From Rhodospirillaceae bacterium (lineage in GTDB: Bacteria; Pseudomonadota; Alphaproteobacteria; Rhodospirillales; Rhodospirillaceae), in assembly GCA_028822445.1 (NCBI GenBank), contig JAPKDQ010000001.1, positions 496,001-560,000 of the forward strand: a stretch of DNA of 64,000 nt, given 5' to 3'. Below, one piece after another: positions 29,579-38,522 of this stretch. Position 1 is the stretch's first letter; each line of letters starts with the position of its first letter. The notes beneath the pieces are model-generated. The model worked only from the letters and a program-made list of their open reading frames with translations, had not been told where the DNA came from and searched no databases. The translations under genes and the position numbers were made by a program.

Positions 29579-31468
29579 TTATTTTTCTGAAGGATCGAGG
29601 GCCTTGTCTTTGGCGATAAGAATTTTACCCTCGATATAGGTGACTATCCGGTCCAACGATTCATTAAGCGTGAGTTCACCTGTGTTTATCTCAAGATCCG
29701 GATTTTCAGGAGGCTCCCACGGTGAAGAAATTCCGGTGAAGTCGTTGATCTCACCGCTTCTAGCTTTGGCATATAGCCCCTTTGCATCTCGTGACTCGCA
29801 GACACTCATATCGGCGCTGATGTAAACTTCATGGAATTGGTCACCAATAATATCCCGTGCTTGCGCGCGAGCTGCATTGGTCGGTGCGATAAAAGCGGAA
29901 ATAACAATTGTCCCAGCATCTGAAAAAAGCTTAGAGACCTCGGCGACCCGCCTAATGTTTTCAGCCCGTTCTTCTTCGCTGAACCCGAGGTCGCTATTTA
30001 AGCCGTTGCGCACGTTATCGCCATCTAGCGTGTAGACTTGTAAACCGCGGTTAAACAACTCTCTTTGCAGTGCCATCGCCAGTGTCGACTTTCCAGCACC
30101 CGAGAGCCCAGACATCCACAACACGGCGCCCGGATATCCGTTGGTGGCCTGTCTCTCCTCAGCTTTAACGGATTGGGTAACTGCAGTGAGATTGCGCGAG
30201 GCTATCTCAATATCTTGGCCACCTTCGATGATGCAGCCACCTACAACATCGTATCCATCCAGTAGAACAGCCCGGCCGAGTGCGGGAAGGTCATGAAATA
30301 GTTCATACGTTATAGTGCTACGGGAGCGTAACGTGACTTCGGCAATGCCGTTCTGAGGGACTTGGGTGCCGCGATGGCGACTGAGGTCAGAGACGTCAAT
30401 AACAGTGTCGATGGAATCGATCGTTACATCGTATTCGGCGGTTGCCAGCTTTAGGGTTAGGGACTCCCCCTGCCGTAATGGATCGCTACTTAACCAGAAG
30501 AGGCGGACGGAAAGTGAGTTAGATGACCGGGGCCTGGCAGTTGGCACAGTGAGGACATGGCCGCGCTCTATGAACAGTTCGTCGTTTAGTGTTAGCGCTA
30601 CAGATTCGCCAGTGGTAATGCTCTTAGCGTCTTTCGCTGCGGCCCATTGTTTAATCTCAACTACATCGGCTGAGCGGCCAGTTGGCCAAACCGTAATGGC
30701 GCTACCAAGCTCAAGCTGGCCGCTTTCTACACGGCCAACGATGAGGCGTCGGCCATCTTGTCGGTAAACGTCTTGTACCGGCATTCTGAAAGGGCGCTCC
30801 GTTGCTACGACTGCTCGCGGAAAATCATCAATGGCGTCTATCAAGGTTGGGCCGGAGTACCACGGCATATTTGTGGAGCGCAGACCGAGATTGTCGCCGT
30901 GCATTGCTGCGACAGGGATCATCACTTGGGCTTTAAGCTCGATCTCTTTCAAATACGCCTTCATCTCAGCCTCCACGGCTTGAAAGCGTTCTTGAGAGTA
31001 GTTGACCAAGTCCATCTTATTAACGGCAACAACGACTTGCGGAATTCCGATCAGATGAAGAAGGTATGCGTGGCGTCGTGTTTGCTCTGAAACGCCTTGT
31101 TCAGCGTCAATCACGATAACGCCGGCGTTAGCGCTTGCCGCACCAGTTACCATATTGCGTAAAAATTCCCGATGTCCTGGAGCATCGATAATGACGTAGC
31201 GCCGTGTCTCCGTATGAAACCAGATTTGCGTCGAGTCGACGGTAATCGCCTGGTCTCTTTCGAGCTGCAGTGCATCAAGGACGAAGGACCATTCGAAGGG
31301 TGCGTTGCGCCGGTCACAGCTTGCTTGAAGTTCTTCCACTTTTCCAGTGGGTAATGAACCTGTATCGTAGAGCATGCGACCGATGAGAGTTGATTTCCCA
31401 TGGTCAATATGACCGACGATGACGATAGGGAATGCGCGCTCCCGGATTTTGACATTCGCGTTTTTCAT
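29579..31468 (-). CDS. cysNC: Bifunctional sulfate adenylyltransferase GTPase subunit / APS kinase
   Basis: A 629-residue fusion. The N-terminal CysN GTPase has G1 GHIDHGKST, G3 DAPGHREF and G4 NKMD, followed by elongation-factor-like beta-barrels. From about residue 445 there is an APS kinase with P-loop SGLSGAGKST and FTGISSPWEPPE. CysN drives ATP sulfurylase with GTP, and the kinase turns APS into PAPS. The start directly abuts the cysD stop, so both are one operon. PAPS can feed sulfate assimilation or sulfotransferases. No sulfite reductase genes are in the window. Confidence 0.96.
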   Translation of the reverse strand: MKNANVKIRERAFPIVIVGHIDHGKSTLIGRMLYDTGSLPTGKVEELQASCDRRNAPFEWSFVLDALQLERDQAITVDSTQIWFHTETRRYVIIDAPGHREFLRNMVTGAASANAGVIVIDAEQGVSEQTRRHAYLLHLIGIPQVVVAVNKMDLVNYSQERFQAVEAEMKAYLKEIELKAQVMIPVAAMHGDNLGLRSTNMPWYSGPTLIDAIDDFPRAVVATERPFRMPVQDVYRQDGRRLIVGRVESGQLELGSAITVWPTGRSADVVEIKQWAAAKDAKSITTGESVALTLNDELFIERGHVLTVPTARPRSSNSLSVRLFWLSSDPLRQGESLTLKLATAEYDVTIDSIDTVIDVSDLSRHRGTQVPQNGIAEVTLRSRSTITYELFHDLPALGRAVLLDGYDVVGGCIIEGGQDIEIASRNLTAVTQSVKAEERQATNGYPGAVLWMSGLSGAGKSTLAMALQRELFNRGLQVYTLDGDNVRNGLNSDLGFSEEERAENIRRVAEVSKLFSDAGTIVISAFIAPTNAARAQARDIIGDQFHEVYISADMSVCESRDAKGLYAKARSGEINDFTGISSPWEPPENPDLEINTGELTLNESLDRIVTYIEGKILIAKDKALDPSEK

Positions 31469-32263
31469 TTACAGGTAGCCCATCGTACGCAGCCGTTCGA
31501 AACTATCTTCTGTTTCATGGTCCATCGTTCGTCCGGCGCGCTCGGGGTCTTTGGTCGCCTCCAACTCATTGATGATTTCTGAGATAGTTGTTGCATTAGA
31601 TTTAATTGGCTCGGTGATGCCGATCTCTCCGAGGGAACGGAAGCGTTGCCCGTCTTTGGCGTAGTACAGTGGGACCATTGGTATGTTTTCACGTTGTATG
31701 TACCGCCAGATATCAACCTCTGTCCAATGGAGGAGAGGGTGGACTCGAACGTGGGTGCCGGGTGGAAAGTCGGTGTTGTATTGGTCCCAGAACTCTGGTG
31801 GTTGTTCACGAAAGTCCCATGAATTATCGGCCCCGCGCGGACTGAAGACGCGCTCTTTTGCGCGTGTGGCTTGCTCGTCTCTGCGAATTCCGGTGATAAG
31901 CGCTTTGAACCCATAGCGATCGATAGCTTGCTGTAGGCCCAGCGATTTGCGGGCCGCAAACCGGGAGGCGGGCGGTAAGCTCGCATCAACCTCTTCTATC
32001 GGTGGGCAGTCATCTGCAATGAGGTTGAGGTCCCATTCCTTACTGTAGGTGTCTCTGAATGCGTAAGCCTCGGGAAACTCTTTCCCAGTATCGAGGTGAA
32101 CAGCGGGAAAGGGCATACGCCCTAGGAAGGCTTTCTTGGCGAGCCAGATCATGACGCAAGAGTCCTTACCCAGCGACCAAAGCAAGCCAATGGGGTCGAA
32201 CTTGTTAAAAGCCTCACGCAAAATAAAAATACTTTGTGCTTCAAGGGCGTCTATATCGTCCAT
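31469..32263 (-). CDS. cysD: Sulfate adenylyltransferase subunit 2
   Basis: A 264-residue ATP-sulfurylase catalytic subunit of the PAPS-reductase/PP-loop family. The PP-loop reads SLGKDSCV near residue 30, followed by FPAVHLDTGKEFPE and GIRRDEQATRAKER. The C-terminus WRYIQRENIPMVPLYYA and the final TMGYL match the family. It is somewhat shorter than Escherichia coli CysD but appears complete. AGGATT precedes the ATG. It forms a two-gene operon with cysNC. Confidence 0.95.
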   Translation of the reverse strand: MDDIDALEAQSIFILREAFNKFDPIGLLWSLGKDSCVMIWLAKKAFLGRMPFPAVHLDTGKEFPEAYAFRDTYSKEWDLNLIADDCPPIEEVDASLPPASRFAARKSLGLQQAIDRYGFKALITGIRRDEQATRAKERVFSPRGADNSWDFREQPPEFWDQYNTDFPPGTHVRVHPLLHWTEVDIWRYIQRENIPMVPLYYAKDGQRFRSLGEIGITEPIKSNATTISEIINELEATKDPERAGRTMDHETEDSFERLRTMGYL

Positions 32264-32728
32264 TTTTCATGAGAATCCTTGTTCATTACGGCGTCTGAAT
32301 GTCATGCGCAAATACACTTGTCTATGGCTGTGACGGTGACTGAGACCCTAATGTTGGTTTTACGGAATTTCTTTTTCCAAGAGCCTGACTTTGAAGCAAA
32401 GAAAACCTATGATTGCTTTAAGTTAAGGTGGGCTTATTCGCCTGTGTGCGGATGTGGGTCTCATGCCCAGCGGGCTAAATATGAGCGATTAATATAAAGT
32501 ATGGAGATTGGGCCATGAAGCGTTTCTTGCGTTGAGCAATAGCATAAAAATTCAAAACCTTATTTCTGATGCGATTGTTCTGGCCGATGATTCCATAAAA
32601 GTATTAGATCGAGACTTGGTTACTTATGGTGACACGCTAAGGATTGGTAAAGATGTGGTCCGGATCAAACAAAAGGTCCTGTTCTGGGCTTCACGAGCCC
32701 GACCGACAAATTTAACGGGAGTAGATTA
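32264..32728. other. 465-bp gap with a doubtful short reading frame
   Basis: The region lies between the divergent cysD and DUF1838-like genes and must hold both promoters. A plus-strand frame from TTG 32508 (73 codons, containing DAIVLADDSIKVLDRDLVT) runs to a TAA that overlaps the next ATG (TAATG). It has no ribosome binding site and no recognised family. I treat it as unlikely to be a gene but worth a homology check. Nothing else was recognised. Confidence 0.3.
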
Positions 32729-33622
32729 ATGACTGATAAGGGTGTTTCTCGCCGCGCGTTTGGCTCAACTGCGGCTGGACTTGGAGCAGCTACGGCCGGA
32801 TTGGTCGGGGCGAGTGAGGGGCGTGCTGCCATATCATCTCTACCGACAGACCCAGTCGAGCAATTGCATGCCATGGTCAAAATGATGGGGACGCGCGCGG
32901 AAGAGCGCGTCGTATGGAAAACAAAGGGTAAGATCTTCGCGATCTTGCCGGATGATGTAGTTCTTCTTTACGGTATGCGCGGCAGTGAGAGTACCTGGTG
33001 GCGCCAGATCGATGACACCACATACGTGCGCTACAACTCGACCATGTCGTTCTTTACTGATCCAGAAACAGACGAATTCATAGAAGAATTCACAAGCCCG
33101 ATTAATGGGGTAACGGTTAAGTTGCCGGCGAGCTTTATTCGCCACAAAGAAGGGGAATGGTTCACCCCAATGGGTACTTATTACGGGTCCATGAAGACGG
33201 CGTTCCCGGAAAAGTACAAAGACGAGCCTCTGCATATGGATTGGACTTTGGATGGTGACGTTATACGCCGGCAGGAGGGTGATAATTTCCCGCCGATCAT
33301 TCCGCAACCTTCTATTGAATATGCATCCATGTTCTCCTGGGCTTCTGAGGTGTTTGACCCCAGCCTCGATCGTGCGAGTGGCGTGTCGAGTGGCTGGAAC
33401 ATAATGGCTGGCTCACGCCCGCCTTACATCGACATGGGAATCCCACCAGGCAATGTGAACTGGCATTTTGATGCGGTTAAGTTGGACGATACCGAGCAGC
33501 TTGATAATGACTATCTCGCGCTGGCCCGCGCCCATAGTGATCACTTTGATGTTTCGCCTGAACTCGACGAGGGCCCGTCCTTCTTTGAGCGCATATTGAA
33601 ACTCCGTGGGATCACTAAGTAG
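32729..33622 (+). CDS. Tat-exported DUF1838-family-like protein
   Basis: A 297-residue protein. The N-terminus has a twin-arginine signal (SRRAFGSTAAG, then an Ala/Gly-rich hydrophobic stretch to about residue 30). The rest matches what I recall of the DUF1838 pattern: KGKIFAILPDD, SFFTDPETDEFIEEFTSP and a Trp-rich C-terminal half. Family function is unknown. GGGAG lies about ten bases before the ATG. It is followed by a TPR protein gene 14 bases downstream, so the two probably share a transcript. Confidence 0.75.
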   Translation: MTDKGVSRRAFGSTAAGLGAATAGLVGASEGRAAISSLPTDPVEQLHAMVKMMGTRAEERVVWKTKGKIFAILPDDVVLLYGMRGSESTWWRQIDDTTYVRYNSTMSFFTDPETDEFIEEFTSPINGVTVKLPASFIRHKEGEWFTPMGTYYGSMKTAFPEKYKDEPLHMDWTLDGDVIRRQEGDNFPPIIPQPSIEYASMFSWASEVFDPSLDRASGVSSGWNIMAGSRPPYIDMGIPPGNVNWHFDAVKLDDTEQLDNDYLALARAHSDHFDVSPELDEGPSFFERILKLRGITK

Positions 33623-33636
33623 CTAATACGAAGCTA

Positions 33637-35241
33637 ATGAGAGCAACGCTAAATCAGGCTATCACTCTGCATCTCGCCGGTCAGACGCGCGAGGCAATAA
33701 CGAGCTATGAGAACATTCTTGCGGCTGACCCTGGTTCGGCGGGCGCAAGGCATGGGCTCGCCGTTTTGTTGCTTCAGTCTCAACAGCCGAATGATGCGCT
33801 CGAGCATCTGGAGAAACTCGTCGCCGCGGGCACGGATGACGCGGATGTCTTTAATACACTCGGTATTGCTCATCAACAATTGGATGACGAGGTCCAGGCG
33901 TTGGCTCAATTTCGAATCGCAGCTGCATTAGATCCGCATCATAGCAAGGCTTTAGCTAACCTTGGTGTCTTCTTGCATAAGAAAGAGGACTACGGTCAAG
34001 CTGAAAGTGCTTTTCAGCGGGCCGTTGACGCCGATCCGAACAACGCTGAGACATATTATAATTATGGCCAGACGTTGCGAGCGCTGCATAAGCTGGGCGA
34101 TGCAGAGCGTGCGACGCGATGGGCGCTATCAATATCCCCCGCACATATTTTGGCGCGTGTAGATCTCGGCATAACATTAACGGCCCAGGGCAGATTGGCA
34201 GAGGCTGAAGAGTGTTACCGTCGCGCTCTTAAACTGAATCCTGGCACCGTGGAAGCGCATAACCTCTTGGCACATATATTGCTCAATTCTGGAAGACTTG
34301 AGGAAGGGTGGGCTGAGTTCGAGTGGCGATGGTACACACCTAAATTCGCGGCATCCCAGTCCTTTCATACCTTGCCCAAGTGGCACGGTGAAAGGTTGGA
34401 AAGTGGCTCTCTTTTGGTTTGGGCCGAACAGGGGGTCGGGGACCAAGTAATGTACGCGAGCATGCTGCCCGATATCCTCTATGCTAAGCCAAATATTACG
34501 CTTGCCTGTGCTCCAAACCTTGTCCCGCTGTTTTCGCGATCATTTCCAGACACAAAGGTCGTATCTATGCTCGACCTCAAGTCTGATCCAGAGTTGCTAA
34601 GAAATGTTGTAGCCCAAGTACCGATTGGCAGCTTGGGCCAGTTCGTGAGGCCAGACATTTCAGCGTTTCCGAAACGTGCCTCATTTCTCGTCGCCGGTCA
34701 TGGTCTAACCCGGAAATTTCGAGATATCTATAAAAGCGACGCAGGTGACCGTCCTCTGATCGGCTTGTCTTGGTCGAGCAACAATAAACTCACTGGAGAG
34801 GCGCAGTCGCTGGGCCTGGAGAGATGGGCTCCAACCCTTTATGGCAAGGCGGCCACGTTTATTGACCTTCAATATGGCGATACGTCTGGAGACTTGGCTC
34901 GAGCAAAAGACGCGGGTCTCAGTGTTTTTTCTGACCCTGAGATTGATCAGCTGACAGATTTGGATGCTTTCGCAGCCCAGGTCGCCGCTATGGACCTAGT
35001 GATCACAATATCCAATACGACGGCGCACATTGCAGGTGCTCTGGGCGTGCCTTGCTGGGTCCTTATGGCGTCGGGCCCGGGACAAAATTGGTATTGGTTT
35101 CTCGACCCGAGAGACAGCCCGTGGTATCCGTCCATTCGTTTGTTTAGGCAAGCAAAACCTGGCGACTGGTCTGGTGTGCTCAATACCGTTAAAGAGGCGT
35201 TGACGGAGCAGTTGACCCACGTCCCAGATATAAAGCGTTAA
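33637..35241 (+). CDS. TPR-repeat protein with glycosyltransferase-like C-terminal domain
   Basis: A 534-residue protein. About six tetratricopeptide repeats fill residues 1-230 (for example ALANLGVFLHKKEDYGQAES and the LNPGTVEAHNLLAHILLNSG helix pair). They are followed by a Rossmann-like domain resembling ADP-heptose/family-9 glycosyltransferases, ending TISNTTAHIAGALGVPCWVL. Related TPR-glycosyltransferase proteins are common in alphaproteobacteria and lack a firm function. No signal peptide is present. It probably forms a transcript with the DUF1838-like gene. Confidence 0.85.
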   Translation: MRATLNQAITLHLAGQTREAITSYENILAADPGSAGARHGLAVLLLQSQQPNDALEHLEKLVAAGTDDADVFNTLGIAHQQLDDEVQALAQFRIAAALDPHHSKALANLGVFLHKKEDYGQAESAFQRAVDADPNNAETYYNYGQTLRALHKLGDAERATRWALSISPAHILARVDLGITLTAQGRLAEAEECYRRALKLNPGTVEAHNLLAHILLNSGRLEEGWAEFEWRWYTPKFAASQSFHTLPKWHGERLESGSLLVWAEQGVGDQVMYASMLPDILYAKPNITLACAPNLVPLFSRSFPDTKVVSMLDLKSDPELLRNVVAQVPIGSLGQFVRPDISAFPKRASFLVAGHGLTRKFRDIYKSDAGDRPLIGLSWSSNNKLTGEAQSLGLERWAPTLYGKAATFIDLQYGDTSGDLARAKDAGLSVFSDPEIDQLTDLDAFAAQVAAMDLVITISNTTAHIAGALGVPCWVLMASGPGQNWYWFLDPRDSPWYPSIRLFRQAKPGDWSGVLNTVKEALTEQLTHVPDIKR

Positions 35242-35265
35242 TGCGCAGCAACGGATAAATACCCT

Positions 35266-36945
35266 ATGGCCAGCTATCAATACGTTTACACCATGCACAA
35301 GCTTGGTAAGAGCTATCCCGGCGGAAAGGAAGTCGTCAAAGACGTTTCCCTGTCATTCCTGCCTGGCGCCAAAATTGGCGTGCTGGGCTACAACGGCTCC
35401 GGGAAGTCGACACTACTGAAAATTATGGCGGGCTTGGATACCGAGTACACCGGTGAAGCGAGAGCCGCAGATGGGCTGCGCGTTGGTTACCTTGAGCAGG
35501 AGCCCGAGTTAGATAATTCCAAGAATGTCCTAGCGAACGTGATGGAAGGCGTTGGAGAGATCAATACACTGCTCGAGCGTTTTGAAGAAGTGAGCACCAA
35601 GTTTGCGGAAGAAATGACCGACGATGAGATGAATGATCTCATTACCGAGCAGGCGGAGCTTCAGGAAAAGATTGATGCGGCCGACGGATGGGACGTGCAG
35701 CGTCAGGTGGAGATTGCGATGGACGCCTTGCGATGCCCTCCGGGCGATCAAGGGGTGGAGAAACTTTCCGGTGGTGAGAAGCGCCGCGTTGCCTTGTGCC
35801 GGTTACTCTTGTCAAAACCAGACATGCTCCTCCTTGATGAACCAACCAACCACCTTGATGCTGAGTCTGTTGCCTGGCTTGAACGCTTTCTCGAAGAGTA
35901 TGCGGGTACCGTCGTCGGCGTGACCCACGATCGCTACTTCTTGGATAACGTCACGGGCTGGATTCTTGAATTAGACCGCGGTCGAGGAATTCCCTACGAG
36001 GGCAATTACTCATCCTGGCTGGAGCAAAAACAAAAACGCTTGTCTCAAGAGCAGCGCGAGGAGAAGGGGCGGCAGCGAAACCTTGATACGGAGTTGGAAT
36101 GGGTGCGGCAAAGCCCGTCAGCACGACGGTCAAAGAGTAAAGCCCGCATCTCTGCATACAACGACTTGGTCGCACAAGCAGCGGATCGCGCGCCCGATTC
36201 CGCACAGATTGTTATTCCCGCGGGCGAACGTCTAGGCGGGTTGGTTCTCGAGGCTAAAAATGTAACCAAAGCTTATGGTGACCGTTTATTGATCGACAAT
36301 CTCTCGTTCAACTTACCGCCTGGTGGGATCATTGGCGTGATTGGTCCTAATGGCGCCGGTAAAACTACATTGTTCAAGATGATCACGGGCGAGGAAAAGC
36401 CAGATTCTGGTGAGTTGCGCATTGGTGAGACCGTTCAGCTTGGTTACATCGACCAGAACCGCGCAGCGTTATCGCCCGAAAAAACGGTATGGGAGGAAAT
36501 CTCCGACGGGAACGACGAGATCATGCTTGGCAAATTTCCTGTCGCCAGCCGGGCCTATGTGGGCCGGTTTAATTTTAAGGGGTCCGATCAACAGAAGAAA
36601 GTAGGCCAACTTTCTGGTGGTGAGCGCAACCGCGTCCATCTCGCGAAAATGCTTAAGTCTGGCTCGAATGTCATTCTGCTTGATGAACCGACAAATGACT
36701 TGGATGTAGACACCTTGCGAGCCTTGGAACAGGCGTTACTTGAATTTGCGGGTTGCGCTGTGGTCATCAGCCACGATCGCTGGTTCTTAGACCGTATCGC
36801 TACGCACATTCTTGCTTTCGAAGGTGACAGCCACGTTGAATGGTTTGAGGGTAATTTCGAGGACTATGAGGAAGATAAAAAACGTCGCCTGGGTGATGAC
36901 GCGGTGGAACCACACCGTATCCGCTACAAGAAGATTGAGCGCTAG
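35266..36945 (+). CDS. ettA: Energy-dependent translational throttle protein EttA (ABC-F ATPase)
   Basis: A 559-residue ABC-F protein with two nucleotide-binding domains. The first has Walker [10 protein letters not shown], signature LSGGEKRR and Walker [12 protein letters not shown]. The second has [17 protein letters not shown] and [10 protein letters not shown]. An arm-like insertion (about residues 90-150) sits in the first domain, and the linker between domains is basic and helical. EttA binds the ribosomal E site and gates elongation according to ATP supply. Its stop overlaps the convergent MmgE/PrpD gene by three bases. Confidence 0.96.
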   Translation: MASYQYVYTMHKLGKSYPGGKEVVKDVSLSFLPGAKIGVLGYNGSGKSTLLKIMAGLDTEYTGEARAADGLRVGYLEQEPELDNSKNVLANVMEGVGEINTLLERFEEVSTKFAEEMTDDEMNDLITEQAELQEKIDAADGWDVQRQVEIAMDALRCPPGDQGVEKLSGGEKRRVALCRLLLSKPDMLLLDEPTNHLDAESVAWLERFLEEYAGTVVGVTHDRYFLDNVTGWILELDRGRGIPYEGNYSSWLEQKQKRLSQEQREEKGRQRNLDTELEWVRQSPSARRSKSKARISAYNDLVAQAADRAPDSAQIVIPAGERLGGLVLEAKNVTKAYGDRLLIDNLSFNLPPGGIIGVIGPNGAGKTTLFKMITGEEKPDSGELRIGETVQLGYIDQNRAALSPEKTVWEEISDGNDEIMLGKFPVASRAYVGRFNFKGSDQQKKVGQLSGGERNRVHLAKMLKSGSNVILLDEPTNDLDVDTLRALEQALLEFAGCAVVISHDRWFLDRIATHILAFEGDSHVEWFEGNFEDYEEDKKRRLGDDAVEPHRIRYKKIER

Positions 36946-38294
36946 GCCCTGAGGCTTGAGGTCAACGCTTCGATCTCTCCTTCGTTGCCCAGCGACATGA
37001 TGGTATCGTGGATGCCGTGCGCTTTCTCCTCACCGTAGTGGCGGGTAAGAAGCATTAGGCTCTTTGCTTTACGTTCGTCAGGTGTCGCAAGAGTTTGCGC
37101 GGTGCCGCGCGGATAGATGATTTCTTTAGTCACCTTATGCCCCGACGTGAGGCCCATGGTGACGACGCCAGGCCGGCCAGCAGGCGTGTATTGGTCCAAC
37201 TCAGGATCATGCCGTGCAGTGATTTTCTCCATCAGAGGCGCTAGGGCATTAAGATCAAGTAGCCCCTCGTCGTTAAGGCTGCCATAGCGTAAAGCTGCAG
37301 CCACAGTGGCCTTTGCACTGAAGCGAGCCGCTAGGTCGTTTGTCGGCGTATCCGTATCAATTTCCATCGCCTCGCCAAACGTTGAGATATCAACGCGGAC
37401 GATGTTGGCTTCTGTAACTTCATGCTCAGCGATGAGCGCATCAACAGCATCATTAACGCCATGAAGATGCGCGCAGCTGGGATGAAGTTTGAAATACCCG
37501 TTGAGAATTTCGAACTGGCTCCAGGTTCCATCATCAATGCCATCGTGCAGCTTTAAAGCGTCAAAAGCTGTTCCGAGATGTGGTCCGTAGAACCTTTCCA
37601 GGCTTCCGGGCAGGGCTGTCAGGCCGGCGATTGCACCTTCGGCTATCGCAAGGGCCTGCGTCGTTGCCATGGCTGGATACATGTGATGCATGGTGGCGCC
37701 GCCGGCGGTGGTGAATCGATCAAATGACAACGCCAAAGACGCTGCGCCATCAATGGCAGTGGCTATGGCGTCTGCATCTCCACTGGATAGAATATGAGCA
37801 GCCGCAACCGTGTTGCCGATCGTCACCCAGTTTCCGTTGTCGTGCAGCCAGGCCGGCACGCCGCCAAGAGCTATGCCAACACGGGCGGCGACCTCGTAGC
37901 CTGCGACCATCGCGGTCAGCATGTCTTCGGCCGTTTTTCCGCGGCTCTCAGCCAATGCCAAGACCACCGGCACAAGTTGGCTGGCCGGATGGCCTTTTGC
38001 ATGGGCATAGCCGTCCTGACGCTGCAGAACAGTCGTTGTCGCGGCGTTGAGTAAAACTGCATCCCGGGCTGTTACCCCGCGTTTTTCGCCAATAAGTGTT
38101 GCTGGTCCCTCGGTCGCTTTCGTCGAAGCCATCAGAGATTGCATGCTCGGATGCTCTGATCCCCCCGCAATGACACCAATGGTGTCTGCAAATAGATCGA
38201 GTGTCATCGAACGAACACTAGTAGGCAGGATAGACCAGCGGGTAGATGCCGCGGATTTCCCAAGGGTCTGAGCCGCAATGTATTTGTTTGCCAT
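36942..38294 (-). CDS. MmgE/PrpD-family protein
   Basis: A 450-residue member of the MmgE/PrpD superfamily (2-methylcitrate dehydratase, cis-aconitate decarboxylase and relatives). Typical pieces are [20 protein letters not shown] near residue 30, [16 protein letters not shown] near 100 and [18 protein letters not shown] near 270. No prpB or prpC genes are near, so methylcitrate-cycle use is not supported. The gene is divergent from a TonB-dependent receptor and may share a control region with it. Confidence 0.88.
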   Translation of the reverse strand: MANKYIAAQTLGKSAASTRWSILPTSVRSMTLDLFADTIGVIAGGSEHPSMQSLMASTKATEGPATLIGEKRGVTARDAVLLNAATTTVLQRQDGYAHAKGHPASQLVPVVLALAESRGKTAEDMLTAMVAGYEVAARVGIALGGVPAWLHDNGNWVTIGNTVAAAHILSSGDADAIATAIDGAASLALSFDRFTTAGGATMHHMYPAMATTQALAIAEGAIAGLTALPGSLERFYGPHLGTAFDALKLHDGIDDGTWSQFEILNGYFKLHPSCAHLHGVNDAVDALIAEHEVTEANIVRVDISTFGEAMEIDTDTPTNDLAARFSAKATVAAALRYGSLNDEGLLDLNALAPLMEKITARHDPELDQYTPAGRPGVVTMGLTSGHKVTKEIIYPRGTAQTLATPDERKAKSLMLLTRHYGEEKAHGIHDTIMSLGNEGEIEALTSSLRA

Positions 38295-38370
38295 CTTTAA
38301 CCTGGGAGCCCTTCCGTGCGTGTCTTTTTACATCGCCGCGTACCGGGAATGTGACTAAACCTAAAAGACT

Positions 38371-38392
38371 GTGATATTTTGCAATATATCAC
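38371..38392. promoter_or_regulatory. Inverted repeat, possible operator between MmgE/PrpD and receptor genes
   Basis: GTGATAT (38371-38377) and ATATCAC (38386-38392) form perfect 7-bp arms around an 8-base centre, TTTGCAAT. The layout is that of a dimeric-repressor site. It lies 77 bases from the MmgE/PrpD start and 131 bases from the receptor start. No regulator gene is adjacent. Confidence 0.4.
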
Positions 38393-38522
38393 CACTAAGC
38401 GAACACCCTATCTAGTTAAAGGTGCATTTTTGCAGTGTTTAGGTAATTATTTAGATGATAATAGAAATTAATTAGTTCGTGCACGTGGATTAAGCCATGT
38501 GACTATTACTGGAGATACTGAC

